From NCBI RefSeq assembly GCF_040706535.1, contig NZ_JAPDRJ010000002.1:62001-126000 (forward strand): a stretch of 64,000 bases of DNA. Direction: 5' to 3'. A program made the position numbers and the translations under genes. Positions 55,659 through 64,000 of the stretch are shown here, one piece after another (the stretch's first letter is position 1; each line of letters opens with the position of its first letter). The notes beneath the pieces were generated by a model. The model did no database searches. It saw only the letters and a list, made by a program, of their open reading frames with translations, and was not told the DNA's origin. This stretch comes from Lentisalinibacter orientalis (GTDB lineage Bacteria > Pseudomonadota > Gammaproteobacteria > Steroidobacterales > Woeseiaceae).

Positions 55659-56341
55659 CAGGGAAAACTCTGCTTGATGCCCGAGCTGCCGCTGCCGCTC
55701 GGCATCAGTTCTACGTTGACGCGGTCCGGCTCGAATCCCTCCGGCAGCACCAGCTCCCGTTCGAAGTCCTGGAAGTACCGGAACGAGAACGCCCAGCGCG
55801 CGTCGTCGTCTTCGGCCGCGAGCTGGCCAAAGGGGATGGTGACGGCCTCGCCGCCCCGCGCCCCGTCCACCGACAGGCGCACCGTCCCCGACACGCGCTG
55901 GTGGTGCTGTTTCACCTGGACGAGCACCAGCCGCAGACGATAGCGGGACTCCTCCGCGCCGCGCAATACCTGGAAGTCCTGCACCCGCAGGCCGCTGCTG
56001 GAGTCCGCCGGCGAGATGATGCCCCGGTAGAACGCGATGGCCTCGCGCTGCTCCTGGATCTTGTCCTGCAGCGAGCGGAACCCCTCGTCGATGGCCTTGT
56101 ACGCCTCCTGGTCCGTCTTGCGCAGCGTCTCCAGCTTGATGATCTCCTCGCGCAGCGCCGCCCCCTCGGCCTCCAGCGCGGCGATGCGCTCGGCCAGCTC
56201 GTCCCGCTCGCGGGCGGCCTCCAGGCGGTTGTAGCCCGCGTGCAGGCGGCCCGCCTCGTACACGAGGTAGCCGGCGCCGAGGACGGCCGCGAGGGCGACG
56301 GCGGCCAGCACACGGCTGCGGATCGGGGAGGCGTTGGGCAT
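55640..56341 (-). CDS. Inner-membrane coiled-coil protein (DUF6776-like)
   Basis: The 233-residue protein has one N-terminal membrane helix (about residues 9-28). A coiled coil follows (about 35-105, RNELEARERDELAERIAALEAEGAALREEI-like heptads), then a beta-rich periplasmic domain with RYRLRLVLVQVKQHHQRVSGTV. This layout fits a family (DUF6776) often found next to bactofilin genes. Its role is unknown; it might link the bactofilin to the envelope. The last residues (WSTSPG) are encoded by the 27-base tandem repeat, so the C-terminal end may vary between strains. Confidence 0.8.
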   Translation of the reverse strand: MPNASPIRSRVLAAVALAAVLGAGYLVYEAGRLHAGYNRLEAARERDELAERIAALEAEGAALREEIIKLETLRKTDQEAYKAIDEGFRSLQDKIQEQREAIAFYRGIISPADSSSGLRVQDFQVLRGAEESRYRLRLVLVQVKQHHQRVSGTVRLSVDGARGGEAVTIPFGQLAAEDDDARWAFSFRYFQDFERELVLPEGFEPDRVNVELMPSGSGSSGIKQSFPWSTSPG

Positions 56342-56482
56342 AGGTTCGGGGGTCGCCGGATTCTGTCAAAACGGGGGGTTATGGTACGCGGCGGCCGCCG
56401 CCCCCGGAAGTGCGGTATGTCACGGATCGGCCACGCGCCGGCCCTGCGGCGGTACCGTGTGGGGCATGCGCCGGCGATGCCC

Positions 56483-57067
56483 TCAGGGCGTGAACCCGGC
56501 GCGGCGCAGGTCCTTCGTGAACACGGCCCGCCAGCGGTGCGGCCACCAGCGCGGCTGCGGCGGCGGGCCCTCCGGGAACAGGTGGGTGGCCAGCTCGAAC
56601 AGCGCCCGGGCGTAGACCCGGCGTTTGAAGTAGATGACCTCGTTGACCGGCCGCCAGTAATCCACCCAGCGCCAGCGGTCGAATTCGGGCGTGTGGCTCA
56701 GGTCGAGGCGCAGCCGCTCCTCGGCGGAGACGAAGCGCAGCAGGAACCAGCGCTGCTTCTGGCCGATGCAGACCGGTTGGTCGCCGCCGTGACCCCGGCG
56801 GCGGACGTAGCGCTCCGGCAGGCGATAGGAAATCCAGTCCCGGGTGGCCCCCAGCACCTGGACGTCGTGGCGCTCGAGGCCGAGTTCCTCGTACAGCTCC
56901 CGGAACATCGCCTCCTCCGCGCTCTCGCCGCGGTCGACGCCGCCCTGGGGGAATTGCCATCCCTTGCGCCCGGCGCGGCCGGCCAGCAGCAGACGATCGG
57001 CCTCGTTCGCCAGTATGATGCCGACGTTCGCGCGGAAGCCGTGCTCGTCGATATTGTCGGAATTCAT
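56483..57067 (-). CDS. rppH: RNA pyrophosphohydrolase RppH
   Basis: The 194-residue Nudix enzyme removes pyrophosphate from mRNA 5' ends and so starts decay. The Nudix box GGVDRGESAEEAMFRELYEELG lies at residues 42-63. The N-terminal FRANVGIILAN and the later LLRFVS and EFDRWRWVDYW are RppH-typical. The C-terminal tail is longer than the E. coli one. The ATG at 57067 has an AAGAGG site; the frame is open far upstream because of high GC. It is divergent from the permease gene. The 141-base gap to the coiled-coil protein shows nothing clear. Confidence 0.95.
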   Translation of the reverse strand: MNSDNIDEHGFRANVGIILANEADRLLLAGRAGRKGWQFPQGGVDRGESAEEAMFRELYEELGLERHDVQVLGATRDWISYRLPERYVRRRGHGGDQPVCIGQKQRWFLLRFVSAEERLRLDLSHTPEFDRWRWVDYWRPVNEVIYFKRRVYARALFELATHLFPEGPPPQPRWWPHRWRAVFTKDLRRAGFTP

Positions 57068-57130
57068 GGAAAACCTCTTGGCCGTCATTCTTCCACAATC
57101 CCGAATAGCGGACCAGCGACGGAAGGCGTC

Positions 57131-58105
57131 ATGACCCTGCCGCAGAAGCTGCTGCTGCCCGGCCTCCTGCTGCTGGCGCTCGCGTGCCTGGCCGCAGCGC
57201 TGGCGACCGGCAGCGAGCCGCTGCCGCTGACGCGGATCGCGGAGATTCTGGCCGGCGGCGGCAGCCCCGGCGAACGGGACCTGGTGCTGGAGCTGCGCCT
57301 GCCCCGCGCGCTGTCCGCCTTTGCCGTGGGCGGGCTGCTCGCGCTGGCCGGCGTACTGATGCAAGTGCTGCTGCGCAACCCGCTCGCCGATCCCTACATT
57401 CTCGGCACCTCCGGCGGCGCCGCCGTCGGGGCGCTGGCGGCCCTGTCCGTCGGGCTGGCGCCCTGGGCCGTAGATGCCGGCGCCTTCACCGGCGCTCTCG
57501 GCGCGATGCTGGTCGTGTTCCTGGTGGCCCACGGCAGCGGCAGCTGGACCCCGGCCCGGCTGCTGCTGACCGGCGTGGTACTGGCGTCGGGGCTCTCCGC
57601 GGTGATCGGCCTGCTGCTCACGCTGTCGCCGGAGCAGGGCATCCACGGCATGCTGTTCTGGCTGATGGGCGACTTCTCCTTCGCGCACGCGCCTGCGCCC
57701 CTGCTGGTGGCGCTGGCCGTCGGCACCGCGTTGGCCCTGGCCGCCGCGCGGGAGCTGAACGTGCTGGCCCGGGGCGAGACCATGGCCGCCATCCTGGGGC
57801 AGCGGGTCGCACTCGTTCAGGCCGCGATCTTCGTCGGCGCGGCCCTGCTGACCGCCGTCGCGGTCACCGCCGCGGGCACCATCGGTTTCGTCGGCCTGGT
57901 GGTGCCGCACATGATCCGGCTGGTGACCGGCAGCGAGCATCGCCGCGTGATACCGGCCGCCGCCATCGCCGGCGGCATCCTGCTGGTGGTGGCCGACACG
58001 CTGGCGCGCACTGCCCTGGCGCCGCGTCAGCTGCCGGTGGGCACGCTCACGGCCCTGCTGGGCGTGCCGCTGTTCCTCGCGCTCATGTGGCGCCAGCGGC
58101 GCTAG
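57131..58105 (+). CDS. BtuC/FecCD-type ABC permease (orphan)
   Basis: The 324-residue inner-membrane permease has about ten helices and the FecCD-family marks. These are RLPRALSAFAVGGLLALAGVLMQ, NPLADPYILGTSGGAAVGAL, and the C-terminal GFVGLVVPHMIRLVTGSEHR coupling region. It should import a metal chelate, heme or cobalamin in complex with an ATPase and a binding protein. Neither partner gene is adjacent in this window, since the next ABC genes belong to the different FbpABC class. The ATG has a GGAAGG site. The 3' end overlaps the fbpC gene by 23 bases, tail to tail. Confidence 0.93.
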   Translation: MTLPQKLLLPGLLLLALACLAAALATGSEPLPLTRIAEILAGGGSPGERDLVLELRLPRALSAFAVGGLLALAGVLMQVLLRNPLADPYILGTSGGAAVGALAALSVGLAPWAVDAGAFTGALGAMLVVFLVAHGSGSWTPARLLLTGVVLASGLSAVIGLLLTLSPEQGIHGMLFWLMGDFSFAHAPAPLLVALAVGTALALAAARELNVLARGETMAAILGQRVALVQAAIFVGAALLTAVAVTAAGTIGFVGLVVPHMIRLVTGSEHRRVIPAAAIAGGILLVVADTLARTALAPRQLPVGTLTALLGVPLFLALMWRQRR

Positions 58106-59198
58106 GATCCTGTGCGAGGATTCTGTGCGACCGGTCCGGTGCGGCCGGTTCGACGGCCGCCGCGCCGGCCGGGAACACCACCATGTGGTCCGTCTCGATG
58201 CGGATGCCGATCATCTCGCCGACCGCGTGGTCGTGATGACTGGGCACGGCCGAGAGCAGCCGGCTGCCGTCGGTCGTGCTGAGTTCGTAGAGGAACTGGG
58301 GCCCGCGGAAGCGCCGGCTCACCACCCGGGCCTTCAGCGCGCTCTCGTCGTCGTGCACGACGTCGTCCGGGCGCAGCAGCAGCTCCACCTCGGTGCCGAC
58401 GGGCAACGTCTCGGTCATGCGCCCGGTCGCGGTCGCCACCGGGGTCTCCACCGTGGCCGGGCCGCGCACCACGCCGGGCAGCCAGACGCCCTGGCCGACG
58501 AAGCCGGCCACGAACCGGTCCGCCGGCCGGTGATAGATGTTGTAGGCCGTATCCCACTGCAGCAGCCGTCCGCCGGTGAGCACGCCGACGTCGTCGGCCA
58601 CGGAGAAGGCGTCCTGATGGTCGTGGGTGACGATGAGCGCCGTGGTGCCGACGGACTTCAGGATGTCGCGCACCTCGGCGGCGAGGCGCTCGCGCAGGCC
58701 GGCGTCCAGGTTGGAGAAGGGCTCGTCCATCAGCAGCAGGCCGGGCTCCGGCGCCAGCGCCCGCGCCAGCGCGACCCGCTGCTGCTGGCCGCCGGACAGC
58801 TCGTGGGGATAACGGCCCTCCAGCCCCGGCAGCCCGACCAGGTCGAGCATCTCGCGCACCCGGTCCCGGTGGCGGGAGCCGCCCCGCGCGCCCAGGCCGA
58901 AGGCCACGTTGCCGGCGACGTCCAGGTGCGGCATCAGGGCGTAGTCCTGGAACACCATGCCGATGCGCCGGCGCTCCGGCGGCACGTGCACGCCCGGCCC
59001 CGACAGCTCCCGGCCCGCCGCCGTGATGCGCCCGCCGGCGGGCCGCTCGAAGCCGGCGATGCAGCGCAGCACGGTGGTCTTGCCGCAGCCCGACGGCCCG
59101 AGCAGGCAGCCGATGCGGCCGCGCTCGAGTACCAGGTTGACGCCCTCCAGCACGGGCTGGTCGCCGTAGGCGTGGCTCAGTTGTTCGATCGTGAGCAT
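58083..59198 (-). CDS. fbpC: Iron(III) ABC transporter ATPase
   Basis: The 371-residue ATPase drives ferric-iron import. It has Walker A GPSGCGKTTVLR, the Q-loop VFQDYALMPH, the signature LSGGQQQRVALARA, Walker B LLLMDEPFSNLD and the switch VTHDHQD. A C-terminal TOBE-like domain follows, with ELLLRPDDVV. It starts directly after the permease gene stop (TGA then ATG), so it is translationally coupled. The C-terminal tail is longer than usual and low in complexity. It is third in the fbpABC operon under a Fur box. Confidence 0.95.
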   Translation of the reverse strand: MLTIEQLSHAYGDQPVLEGVNLVLERGRIGCLLGPSGCGKTTVLRCIAGFERPAGGRITAAGRELSGPGVHVPPERRRIGMVFQDYALMPHLDVAGNVAFGLGARGGSRHRDRVREMLDLVGLPGLEGRYPHELSGGQQQRVALARALAPEPGLLLMDEPFSNLDAGLRERLAAEVRDILKSVGTTALIVTHDHQDAFSVADDVGVLTGGRLLQWDTAYNIYHRPADRFVAGFVGQGVWLPGVVRGPATVETPVATATGRMTETLPVGTEVELLLRPDDVVHDDESALKARVVSRRFRGPQFLYELSTTDGSRLLSAVPSHHDHAVGEMIGIRIETDHMVVFPAGAAAVEPAAPDRSHRILAQDPSAAGAT

Positions 59199-60824
59199 TC
59201 AGCCGCTCCGACGGTTCAGCAGCAGCACGGGGATCAGGCCGACCAGCACGATGGACAGGGCGGAGACCGAGGCGCGTTCCCAGTGCCCCTCCGAGGTGAG
59301 CTGGAAGACGCGGACGCTGAGGGTATCCCAGCCGAACGGGCGGGTCATCAGCGTGATCGGCAGCTCCTTCATGACGTCGACGAACACCAGCAGGGCGGCG
59401 GTGGCGATGCCGGTGCCGAGGATGGGCACATGCACCCGGCCGAGCAGCCTGAGCCCGGCCACCCCCATGCCCCGGGCCGCGTCGTCGAGGCTGGGGCGGA
59501 TGCGCTGCATGGCGCTCTCCACCGGCCCGTGGCCCACGGCCAGGAAGCGGGCGGCATAGGCGAGCAGCATGGTCACCACCGTGCCGGTCAGCACCACGGG
59601 GGCCGTGCCGGAGCCGAGCAGCGCGCGGGCCGCGGCGGTGATGCCGTCGCCGAGACCGACGACGGCCACGAAGAATCCGACGGCCAGGACCGCGCCCGGG
59701 ATGGCGTAGCCCAGCGTGGCGGCCCGCGCGAAGCCGGCGGCGAGCGAGCCCGGCCGCATGCGCACGGCGTAGGCCAGCAACAGCGCCAGGGTAACGATCA
59801 CGAGGGCCGCCGCCAGGCCCAGGAAGACGCTGCGGCCGGCGAAGGCGAGATAACGGGGATCGAACTCGGCGGCGAAGGTCTGCACCGTCCACGCCACGAG
59901 CTGCAGCACCGGCAGGAGAAACGCCACCAGGAAGACCAGGCTGCAGTAGCCGGTGGCCAGCCAGGCGGCGCGGGGCGCGAGATGCAGCCGGCGGCGGCCA
60001 CCGCCGCTGCCCACGGCCTCGAAGCGGGCGCGGCCGCGAAAGCGGCGCTCGGTCACCACCGCCACCGCCACCAGCAGCACGAGCACGCTGGCGAGCTGCA
60101 GGGCCGCGTCCAGAGAGAACAGGGAGAACCAGGCCTGGTAGATGGCCGTGGTGAAGGTGTCGTAGTTGAACACGCTCACCGTGCCGAAATCTGCCAGGGT
60201 CTCCATGGCCACGAGCGCCACGCCGGCGGCGATCCAGGGCCGCGCCATGGGCAGCGCCACCCGGCGGAAGCCCTGGGCCGGCGCCATCCCCACCGACTGG
60301 GCCACCTCCAGCCCGCGTATCCCCTGGGTGGCGAAGGCGTGGCGGGCGATCAGGTAGACGTAGGGGAACAGCGCGAGCGTCAGCGTCAGGATGCTGGCCG
60401 CGCGGGCGCCGAGCCCGGGCAGCCCCGCACCGTCGCCGAAGGTGCCGCGCAGCGCGGTCTGCACTGTGCCCGTGTATTCGAACAGGCCCGCGAGCGCGAA
60501 GGCGAGCACGTAGCCGGGCACCGCCAGCGGCAGCAGCAGGGCCCAGTTGAAGAAGCGCCGGCCGGGGAACTCGCAGGCGGCGGTGAGCCACGCGAGGCTG
60601 GCGCCGATGACCGCGGTGAGCGCGGAGACCGCGAGCACCAGCCAGAGGGTGTTCACCAGCACCCGGGGCAGCACGTGCTCGGCCAGGTGGGCCCAGACCG
60701 CCTGGTCGGGCGAGAACAGGGACGCGACGGCGACGGCCAGCGGCGTCGCCGTCATCGTCGCGATGAGGGCGGCAACGACGATCCAGCCGCGGCCGCCTGC
60801 GGCGGGCCGCCGGTCAGCGCTCAA
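59199..60824 (-). CDS. fbpB: Iron(III) ABC transporter permease (two-domain)
   Basis: The 541-residue inner-membrane protein has about twelve helices in two halves, each with the EAA-type coupling loop (about AQSVGMAPAQGFRRVALPMARPWIA and GMGVAGLRLLGRVHVPILG). This fused layout is standard for FbpB/SfuB permeases. The start is TTG, overlapping the fbpA stop (TTGA), with no clear ribosome binding site, so translation probably depends on coupling to fbpA. Its product completes the path for ferric iron with FbpA and FbpC. Confidence 0.95.
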   Translation of the reverse strand: MSADRRPAAGGRGWIVVAALIATMTATPLAVAVASLFSPDQAVWAHLAEHVLPRVLVNTLWLVLAVSALTAVIGASLAWLTAACEFPGRRFFNWALLLPLAVPGYVLAFALAGLFEYTGTVQTALRGTFGDGAGLPGLGARAASILTLTLALFPYVYLIARHAFATQGIRGLEVAQSVGMAPAQGFRRVALPMARPWIAAGVALVAMETLADFGTVSVFNYDTFTTAIYQAWFSLFSLDAALQLASVLVLLVAVAVVTERRFRGRARFEAVGSGGGRRRLHLAPRAAWLATGYCSLVFLVAFLLPVLQLVAWTVQTFAAEFDPRYLAFAGRSVFLGLAAALVIVTLALLLAYAVRMRPGSLAAGFARAATLGYAIPGAVLAVGFFVAVVGLGDGITAAARALLGSGTAPVVLTGTVVTMLLAYAARFLAVGHGPVESAMQRIRPSLDDAARGMGVAGLRLLGRVHVPILGTGIATAALLVFVDVMKELPITLMTRPFGWDTLSVRVFQLTSEGHWERASVSALSIVLVGLIPVLLLNRRSG

Positions 60825-61888
60825 CGATAGCCGGCCCGGTCCATCAGCTTGACCGCGGCCGCCTGCAGCTCGCCGGCCTGTGCCACCGGCATGTCACTGG
60901 CCTCGAACTCGCCCCAGGCGGCGACCAGCGGGTCGGACGACACGGCCGGGTTGGCCGGGAACTCCAGATTCAGGCCCGCGAACAACTCCTGCGCCGCCGG
61001 CGAGGACAGCCACTCGAGCAGGGCGATGGCTGCCTCGGGGCGCGGCGCATGCTTCGTCACGCCGCCGCCGGAGACGTTGATGTGCACGCCGCCGGTCTCG
61101 CCGGACGGCCAGTGCAGCGCCATTGCCAGATCCGTGCCGCGCTCCTTCTGCAGCCGGCCGAAGTAGTAGGTGTTGACCACGCCCACGTCGCACTGCCCGG
61201 CGAGGATGGCCTCCATCAGTTTGGTGTCGTTGGAGAAAACGTCCGTGGCCAGGTTGTCCACCCAGCCGCGCACGATCTCCTCGGTGCGCTGTTCGCCGTA
61301 GCGGGCGATGAGCATGGCGACCAGCGACTGGTTGTAGACCTTCTTCGACGTGCGCAGGCAGAGCCGGCCCTGCCACTCGTCGTCCGCGAGCTCGGCATAG
61401 CCCGCCAGGGACTGCGGGTCCACCCGCTCCGTGGAATAGACGATGGTGCGGGCGCGGACCGAGAGCGCGAACCAGCGGTTCTGCGGGTCCTGCAGATGAT
61501 CCGGGACGTTCTGCTCGAGCACCGGTGATTCGACGGGGCGCAGCACGCCCTGCTCGGCCGCGTACCAGAGGTTGCCCGCGTCCACCGTCAGCAGCATGTC
61601 CGCGTCGGTATTCTCGCCCTCCGCCAGCAGCCGCTGGATGAGCGGCTGTTCCTTGTCGGTGGTGTAGGCCACCTCCACGCCGGTCTCCTCCGTGTATCGG
61701 TCGAAGATGGGCTTGATGAGGTGCTCGGCCCGCGCCGAGTAGACCACCACCCTGTCCGCCGCGGCGGACGCCGGGCCCGCCGCCTCATCCGGCGCGGCCG
61801 AGTCCGGCTCCCCGCCGCCGCAGGCCGCCGCCAGCGCGGCGCCGGTGAGGATGCAGGCGGTATTCCTGAGCCGTTTCGTGAATTTCAT
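60821..61888 (-). CDS. fbpA: Iron(III)-binding lipoprotein of the Fbp transporter
   Basis: The 355-residue binding protein has a lipoprotein signal ending LAAAC|G, so it is membrane-anchored. The mature part opens VVVYSARAEHLIKPIFDRY, as in FbpA/FutA, and has the tyrosine pair in NTYYFGRLQ that grips ferric iron. It lies first in fbpABC with the Fur box about 95 bases upstream. The acidic linker (SAAPDEAAGPASAA) after the lipid anchor is typical of lipoprotein binding proteins. It overlaps fbpB by four bases. Confidence 0.95.
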   Translation of the reverse strand: MKFTKRLRNTACILTGAALAAACGGGEPDSAAPDEAAGPASAAADRVVVYSARAEHLIKPIFDRYTEETGVEVAYTTDKEQPLIQRLLAEGENTDADMLLTVDAGNLWYAAEQGVLRPVESPVLEQNVPDHLQDPQNRWFALSVRARTIVYSTERVDPQSLAGYAELADDEWQGRLCLRTSKKVYNQSLVAMLIARYGEQRTEEIVRGWVDNLATDVFSNDTKLMEAILAGQCDVGVVNTYYFGRLQKERGTDLAMALHWPSGETGGVHINVSGGGVTKHAPRPEAAIALLEWLSSPAAQELFAGLNLEFPANPAVSSDPLVAAWGEFEASDMPVAQAGELQAAAVKLMDRAGYR

Positions 61889-61982
61889 GAAATCACTCCG
61901 TTCTTTGTCCCGAGTTCGATGTCCTGAGTTGGATCGTGGGGTTGATACCCGATTGCCGCCGCCGATGTCGTCGATGACAATT

Positions 61983-62001
61983 GATAATGGTTCTCATTAT
62001 C
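61983..62001. promoter_or_regulatory. Fur box upstream of fbpABC
   Basis: GATAATGGTTCTCATTATC has perfect 7-base arms and matches the Fur consensus GATAATGATAATCATTATC at 16 of 19 positions. It lies about 95 bases before fbpA, so iron should repress the operon. The promoter itself was not pinned down. Confidence 0.88.
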
Positions 62002-62047
62002 ACAGACAGCGGCCTCCGGGTCACGGGCCGGCCGTCGGAGGCCGCGC

Positions 62048-63148
62048 TCAGCCCGACGCGGCCACCCGGTCGCGGCCGGCGGACTTGGCCTCGTAGAGCG
62101 CGACGTCGGCCCGCGCGAGCAGGCTCTCCGCCAGGGTCTTGAGATCCTCGTCCGCCCGCGAGGGGGTCACCGTGGCGAGCCCCGCCGAGATGGTCAGCGC
62201 GAGCTCCGTACCGTCGGCGAGTGCGACGGGCCGCTCGGCCACGGCGGCGCGCAGACGCTCCGCCAGGCTGCGGCCGGGCACGGCATCGGTGTCCGGCAGC
62301 AGCAGCACGAACTCCTCGCCCCCGTAGCGGGCGGCGACGTCGCTGGCCCGGATGCGGGACTCGATGCGCTGGGCCACTTCCGTCAGCACGAGGTCGCCGG
62401 CCAGGTGACCGTGATTGTCGTTCACCCGCTTGAAGTGGTCGATATCGATCAGCAGCAGCGTGAGCGGCGAGCCGTCCCGGCGGGCCCGCGCCAGTTCCTC
62501 GCGCAGCCGGGTCTGCAGGTAGCGCCTGTTGTGCCAGCCGGTCAACACGTCCGTGATCCCGCTGCGCAGGAGCCGGGCCCGGTTCACCGCGTTCTCGAGG
62601 GCGAACGAGGCGATGACGCCGAGATGGCCGAGGAACTCCGTGCCGTGGCTGCGGGTGTAGCGGCCGGGATCGGCGCTGCCGAAATTCAGGCTGCCCATCA
62701 GCCGGCCCTGCCGCTCCAGCGGGATCAGCGCGATGCTGGCCGGCGCCGTGCCGCGGCCGAAGATGAGCTGATGATCCGCCGCGCTGTAGGGTCCGAGCCA
62801 GGGGCCGCGCAGCGTCGTGTAATGGGGCGCGATGCCGGTGAGCGCGTCCACCAGCGCGACGTCCGGCAGCTCCTCCGGGCCGGTGCCCGCCGCGATCAGC
62901 AGATGGCGCACCTCGTGATCGGGATCGCACAGCAGCACCGAGACGTGGGGCAGATCGAAGCTCTCGCGCAGCCCGCCGGTGAGACGCCGGAACAGCTCCG
63001 GCAGGTTCTCGGCGTTCAGCAGCGCGAGCTCCCGCTCCCTGGAGCGGCGCAATATGGCCTCGTTGTTGGCCGCCTCCTCGGTCATACGCGCCAGCTGCCC
63101 GCGCAGGCGGCGGAGCTCATCATCCGGGCTGCTCACGGTTACCTCCAT
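62048..63148 (-). CDS. DUF484/GAF-like sensor diguanylate cyclase
   Basis: The 366-residue soluble protein has an N-terminal coiled stretch and a DUF484/GAF-like sensor domain (about residues 45-185, FDLPHVSVLLCDPDHEVRHLL). A GGDEF domain follows, with the active-site variant GGEEF at 276-280. The inhibitory I-site RASD (267-270) lies five residues before it. It should make c-di-GMP and be product-inhibited. LIDIDHFKRVND supplies metal and substrate contacts. It overlaps the tyrA-type gene by 29 bases and is followed by fbpABC and its Fur box. With the EAL protein at 11 kb it shows c-di-GMP turnover in this cell. Confidence 0.93.
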   Translation of the reverse strand: MEVTVSSPDDELRRLRGQLARMTEEAANNEAILRRSRERELALLNAENLPELFRRLTGGLRESFDLPHVSVLLCDPDHEVRHLLIAAGTGPEELPDVALVDALTGIAPHYTTLRGPWLGPYSAADHQLIFGRGTAPASIALIPLERQGRLMGSLNFGSADPGRYTRSHGTEFLGHLGVIASFALENAVNRARLLRSGITDVLTGWHNRRYLQTRLREELARARRDGSPLTLLLIDIDHFKRVNDNHGHLAGDLVLTEVAQRIESRIRASDVAARYGGEEFVLLLPDTDAVPGRSLAERLRAAVAERPVALADGTELALTISAGLATVTPSRADEDLKTLAESLLARADVALYEAKSAGRDRVAASG

Positions 63149-64000
63149 CGGGTGTCGAGCGGCTGGCGAGGTATTCGCGGCCCCGGCGCATCAGGCGGAC
63201 GAATCCCGCCTCGTCCCCGGAACGCACCAGCTCGCGGATGCGCTCGGCCGACTGGCACAGCGCGTCCAGCGGCTCGAGCCCGAACTCGTTCAGGCGCTGG
63301 ATCTCGAAATAGAGATTGGGGTTGTCCTCCGCCACCCGGGCCGAGACGTCGAGCTGGGCGTCGAAAGTGGTACTGGACATGGTCGAGAGCCGCGGCGCCG
63401 CCTCGCCGCTCTCCGCCAGCGCGGTGAAGAACGCGATATTCAGCGCGTGGGACAGGCCCAGCACGTAGGCGATGAGCCGGTCGTGGTCCTCCAGGTCCAT
63501 GTCGATGCGCTCGGCCATGGTGGCGGCGAACAGCTCCCGCGCCTCGGCCGTGGCCTCCGGCACGCCGACGTCGCAGAAGATCACGTGACGCCCTGAGAGC
63601 AGGCGGGTATCCGGCCCGAACATGGGATGCAGCGAGGTGACCCGGCAACCGGCCCGCGCGAGCGCATGCAGCGGCTCTGTCAGCGGGCTCTTCAGCGAGC
63701 CGACGTCGAAGATCAGGCCCCGGGGCTTCAGCTCGGCCAGGCCGGCCAGGATCTCCGCGCTGCGCGCGAGCGGCGCCGCCACCACGATGATGTCGTAGTC
63801 CGTGCCGGCTTCGCGCCAGTCCGCGTAATAGTCCACCGGCAGGTCGGTAGGGCCCGGGTCGGCGATGGTGACGTCGAAGCCCTGGGAGGCGAAGAAACCG
63901 ACCAGCCAGCCGCCCATCTTGCCCGAGCCGCCGATCACCAGCACCCGGCGGCCGTCGCCGCGGCCCTCCGCGGTGACCCGTGCCTGCTCCTGGTGGGTGA
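63120..64000 (-). CDS. tyrA: Prephenate dehydrogenase (TyrA), 5' end cut by the window
   Basis: The visible part has a Rossmann start VLVIGGSGKMGGWLVGFFASQGFDV, then the prephenate-dehydrogenase core (LHPMFGPD, FCDVG and a helical domain with GLSHALNIAFF). It oxidises prephenate (or arogenate) toward tyrosine. Reading continues in frame to the edge with THQEQARVTAEGRGDGRR before the Rossmann fold. An ATG at 63944 is therefore not the true start. As in E. coli TyrA, a chorismate mutase domain could precede it beyond the window; this is not seen. It overlaps the GGDEF gene by 29 bases. Confidence 0.88.
   Translation of the reverse strand, partial: THQEQARVTAEGRGDGRRVLVIGGSGKMGGWLVGFFASQGFDVTIADPGPTDLPVDYYADWREAGTDYDIIVVAAPLARSAEILAGLAELKPRGLIFDVGSLKSPLTEPLHALARAGCRVTSLHPMFGPDTRLLSGRHVIFCDVGVPEATAEARELFAATMAERIDMDLEDHDRLIAYVLGLSHALNIAFFTALAESGEAAPRLSTMSSTTFDAQLDVSARVAEDNPNLYFEIQRLNEFGLEPLDALCQSAERIRELVRSGDEAGFVRLMRRGREYLASRSTPDGGNREQPG

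Noticed and set aside
58125..60830. A 901-codon plus-strand frame opposite fbpC and fbpB
   Set aside because: Its translation is rich in His, Gln, Gly and Arg without any fold pattern, while the minus strand encodes clear ABC transporter motifs.

Overview
The window is a high-GC chromosome segment of a gammaproteobacterium. The evidence is the 16S/23S sequences, ErpA, RppH and AnmK, and the gene neighbourhood tyrS - M23 peptidase - anmK - erpA beside an rRNA operon, an order also known from Pseudomonas. The lineage within the class (a Chromatiales or Ectothiorhodospiraceae-like organism is my guess) cannot be fixed without a 16S search. No phage, insertion sequence, integrase or CRISPR array is visible.

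Left part (1-16.7 kb): housekeeping and metabolism. plsY-birA-coaX form a tight operon, followed by a DMT exporter and an autoregulated ArsR/SdpI pair with a palindromic operator. A three-gene operon on the minus strand carries a citrulline-hydrolase-like enzyme (CtlX), an arginine-dihydrolase-like enzyme and an M61 peptidase. Next come a small membrane protein, a GST, a histidine kinase and a receiver-EAL protein (likely c-di-GMP signalling), an alpha/beta hydrolase, a KamA-type aminomutase with a TonB receptor, and an SDR.

Middle part (16.7-39.6 kb): accessory DNA punctuated by REP-type palindromes. It encodes many exported or envelope proteins: a ScyD/E-like propeller, a winged-helix/TolB-like/TPR regulator, a TPR-PD40 lipoprotein with a heme-c motif, a beta-helix protein, a triple-RidA protein, two exported amidohydrolases, an outer-membrane beta-barrel candidate and a Crp/Fnr regulator. 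It also holds an AT-richer Baeyer-Villiger-type monooxygenase, a VOC protein with a decayed relative elsewhere in the window, an RND pump with its adaptor, and a second winged-helix/TPR regulator.

Centre-right (39.8-45.5 kb): one complete rRNA operon on the minus strand, 16S - tRNA-Ile(GAT) - tRNA-Ala(TGC) - 23S - 5S. It has tandem promoters, two boxA sites, long processing stems, a terminator, and a REP pair between the two tRNAs.

Right part (45.6-64 kb): cytochrome b561/cytochrome c', tyrS, an M23 peptidase, anmK, ppk and ppx (convergent and overlapping; ppx seems to start at ATC), erpA, bactofilin, a coiled-coil inner-membrane protein, rppH, an orphan BtuC/FecD-type permease, a Fur-box-controlled fbpABC iron transporter, a DUF484-GGDEF diguanylate cyclase, and a tyrA-type gene cut by the window edge.
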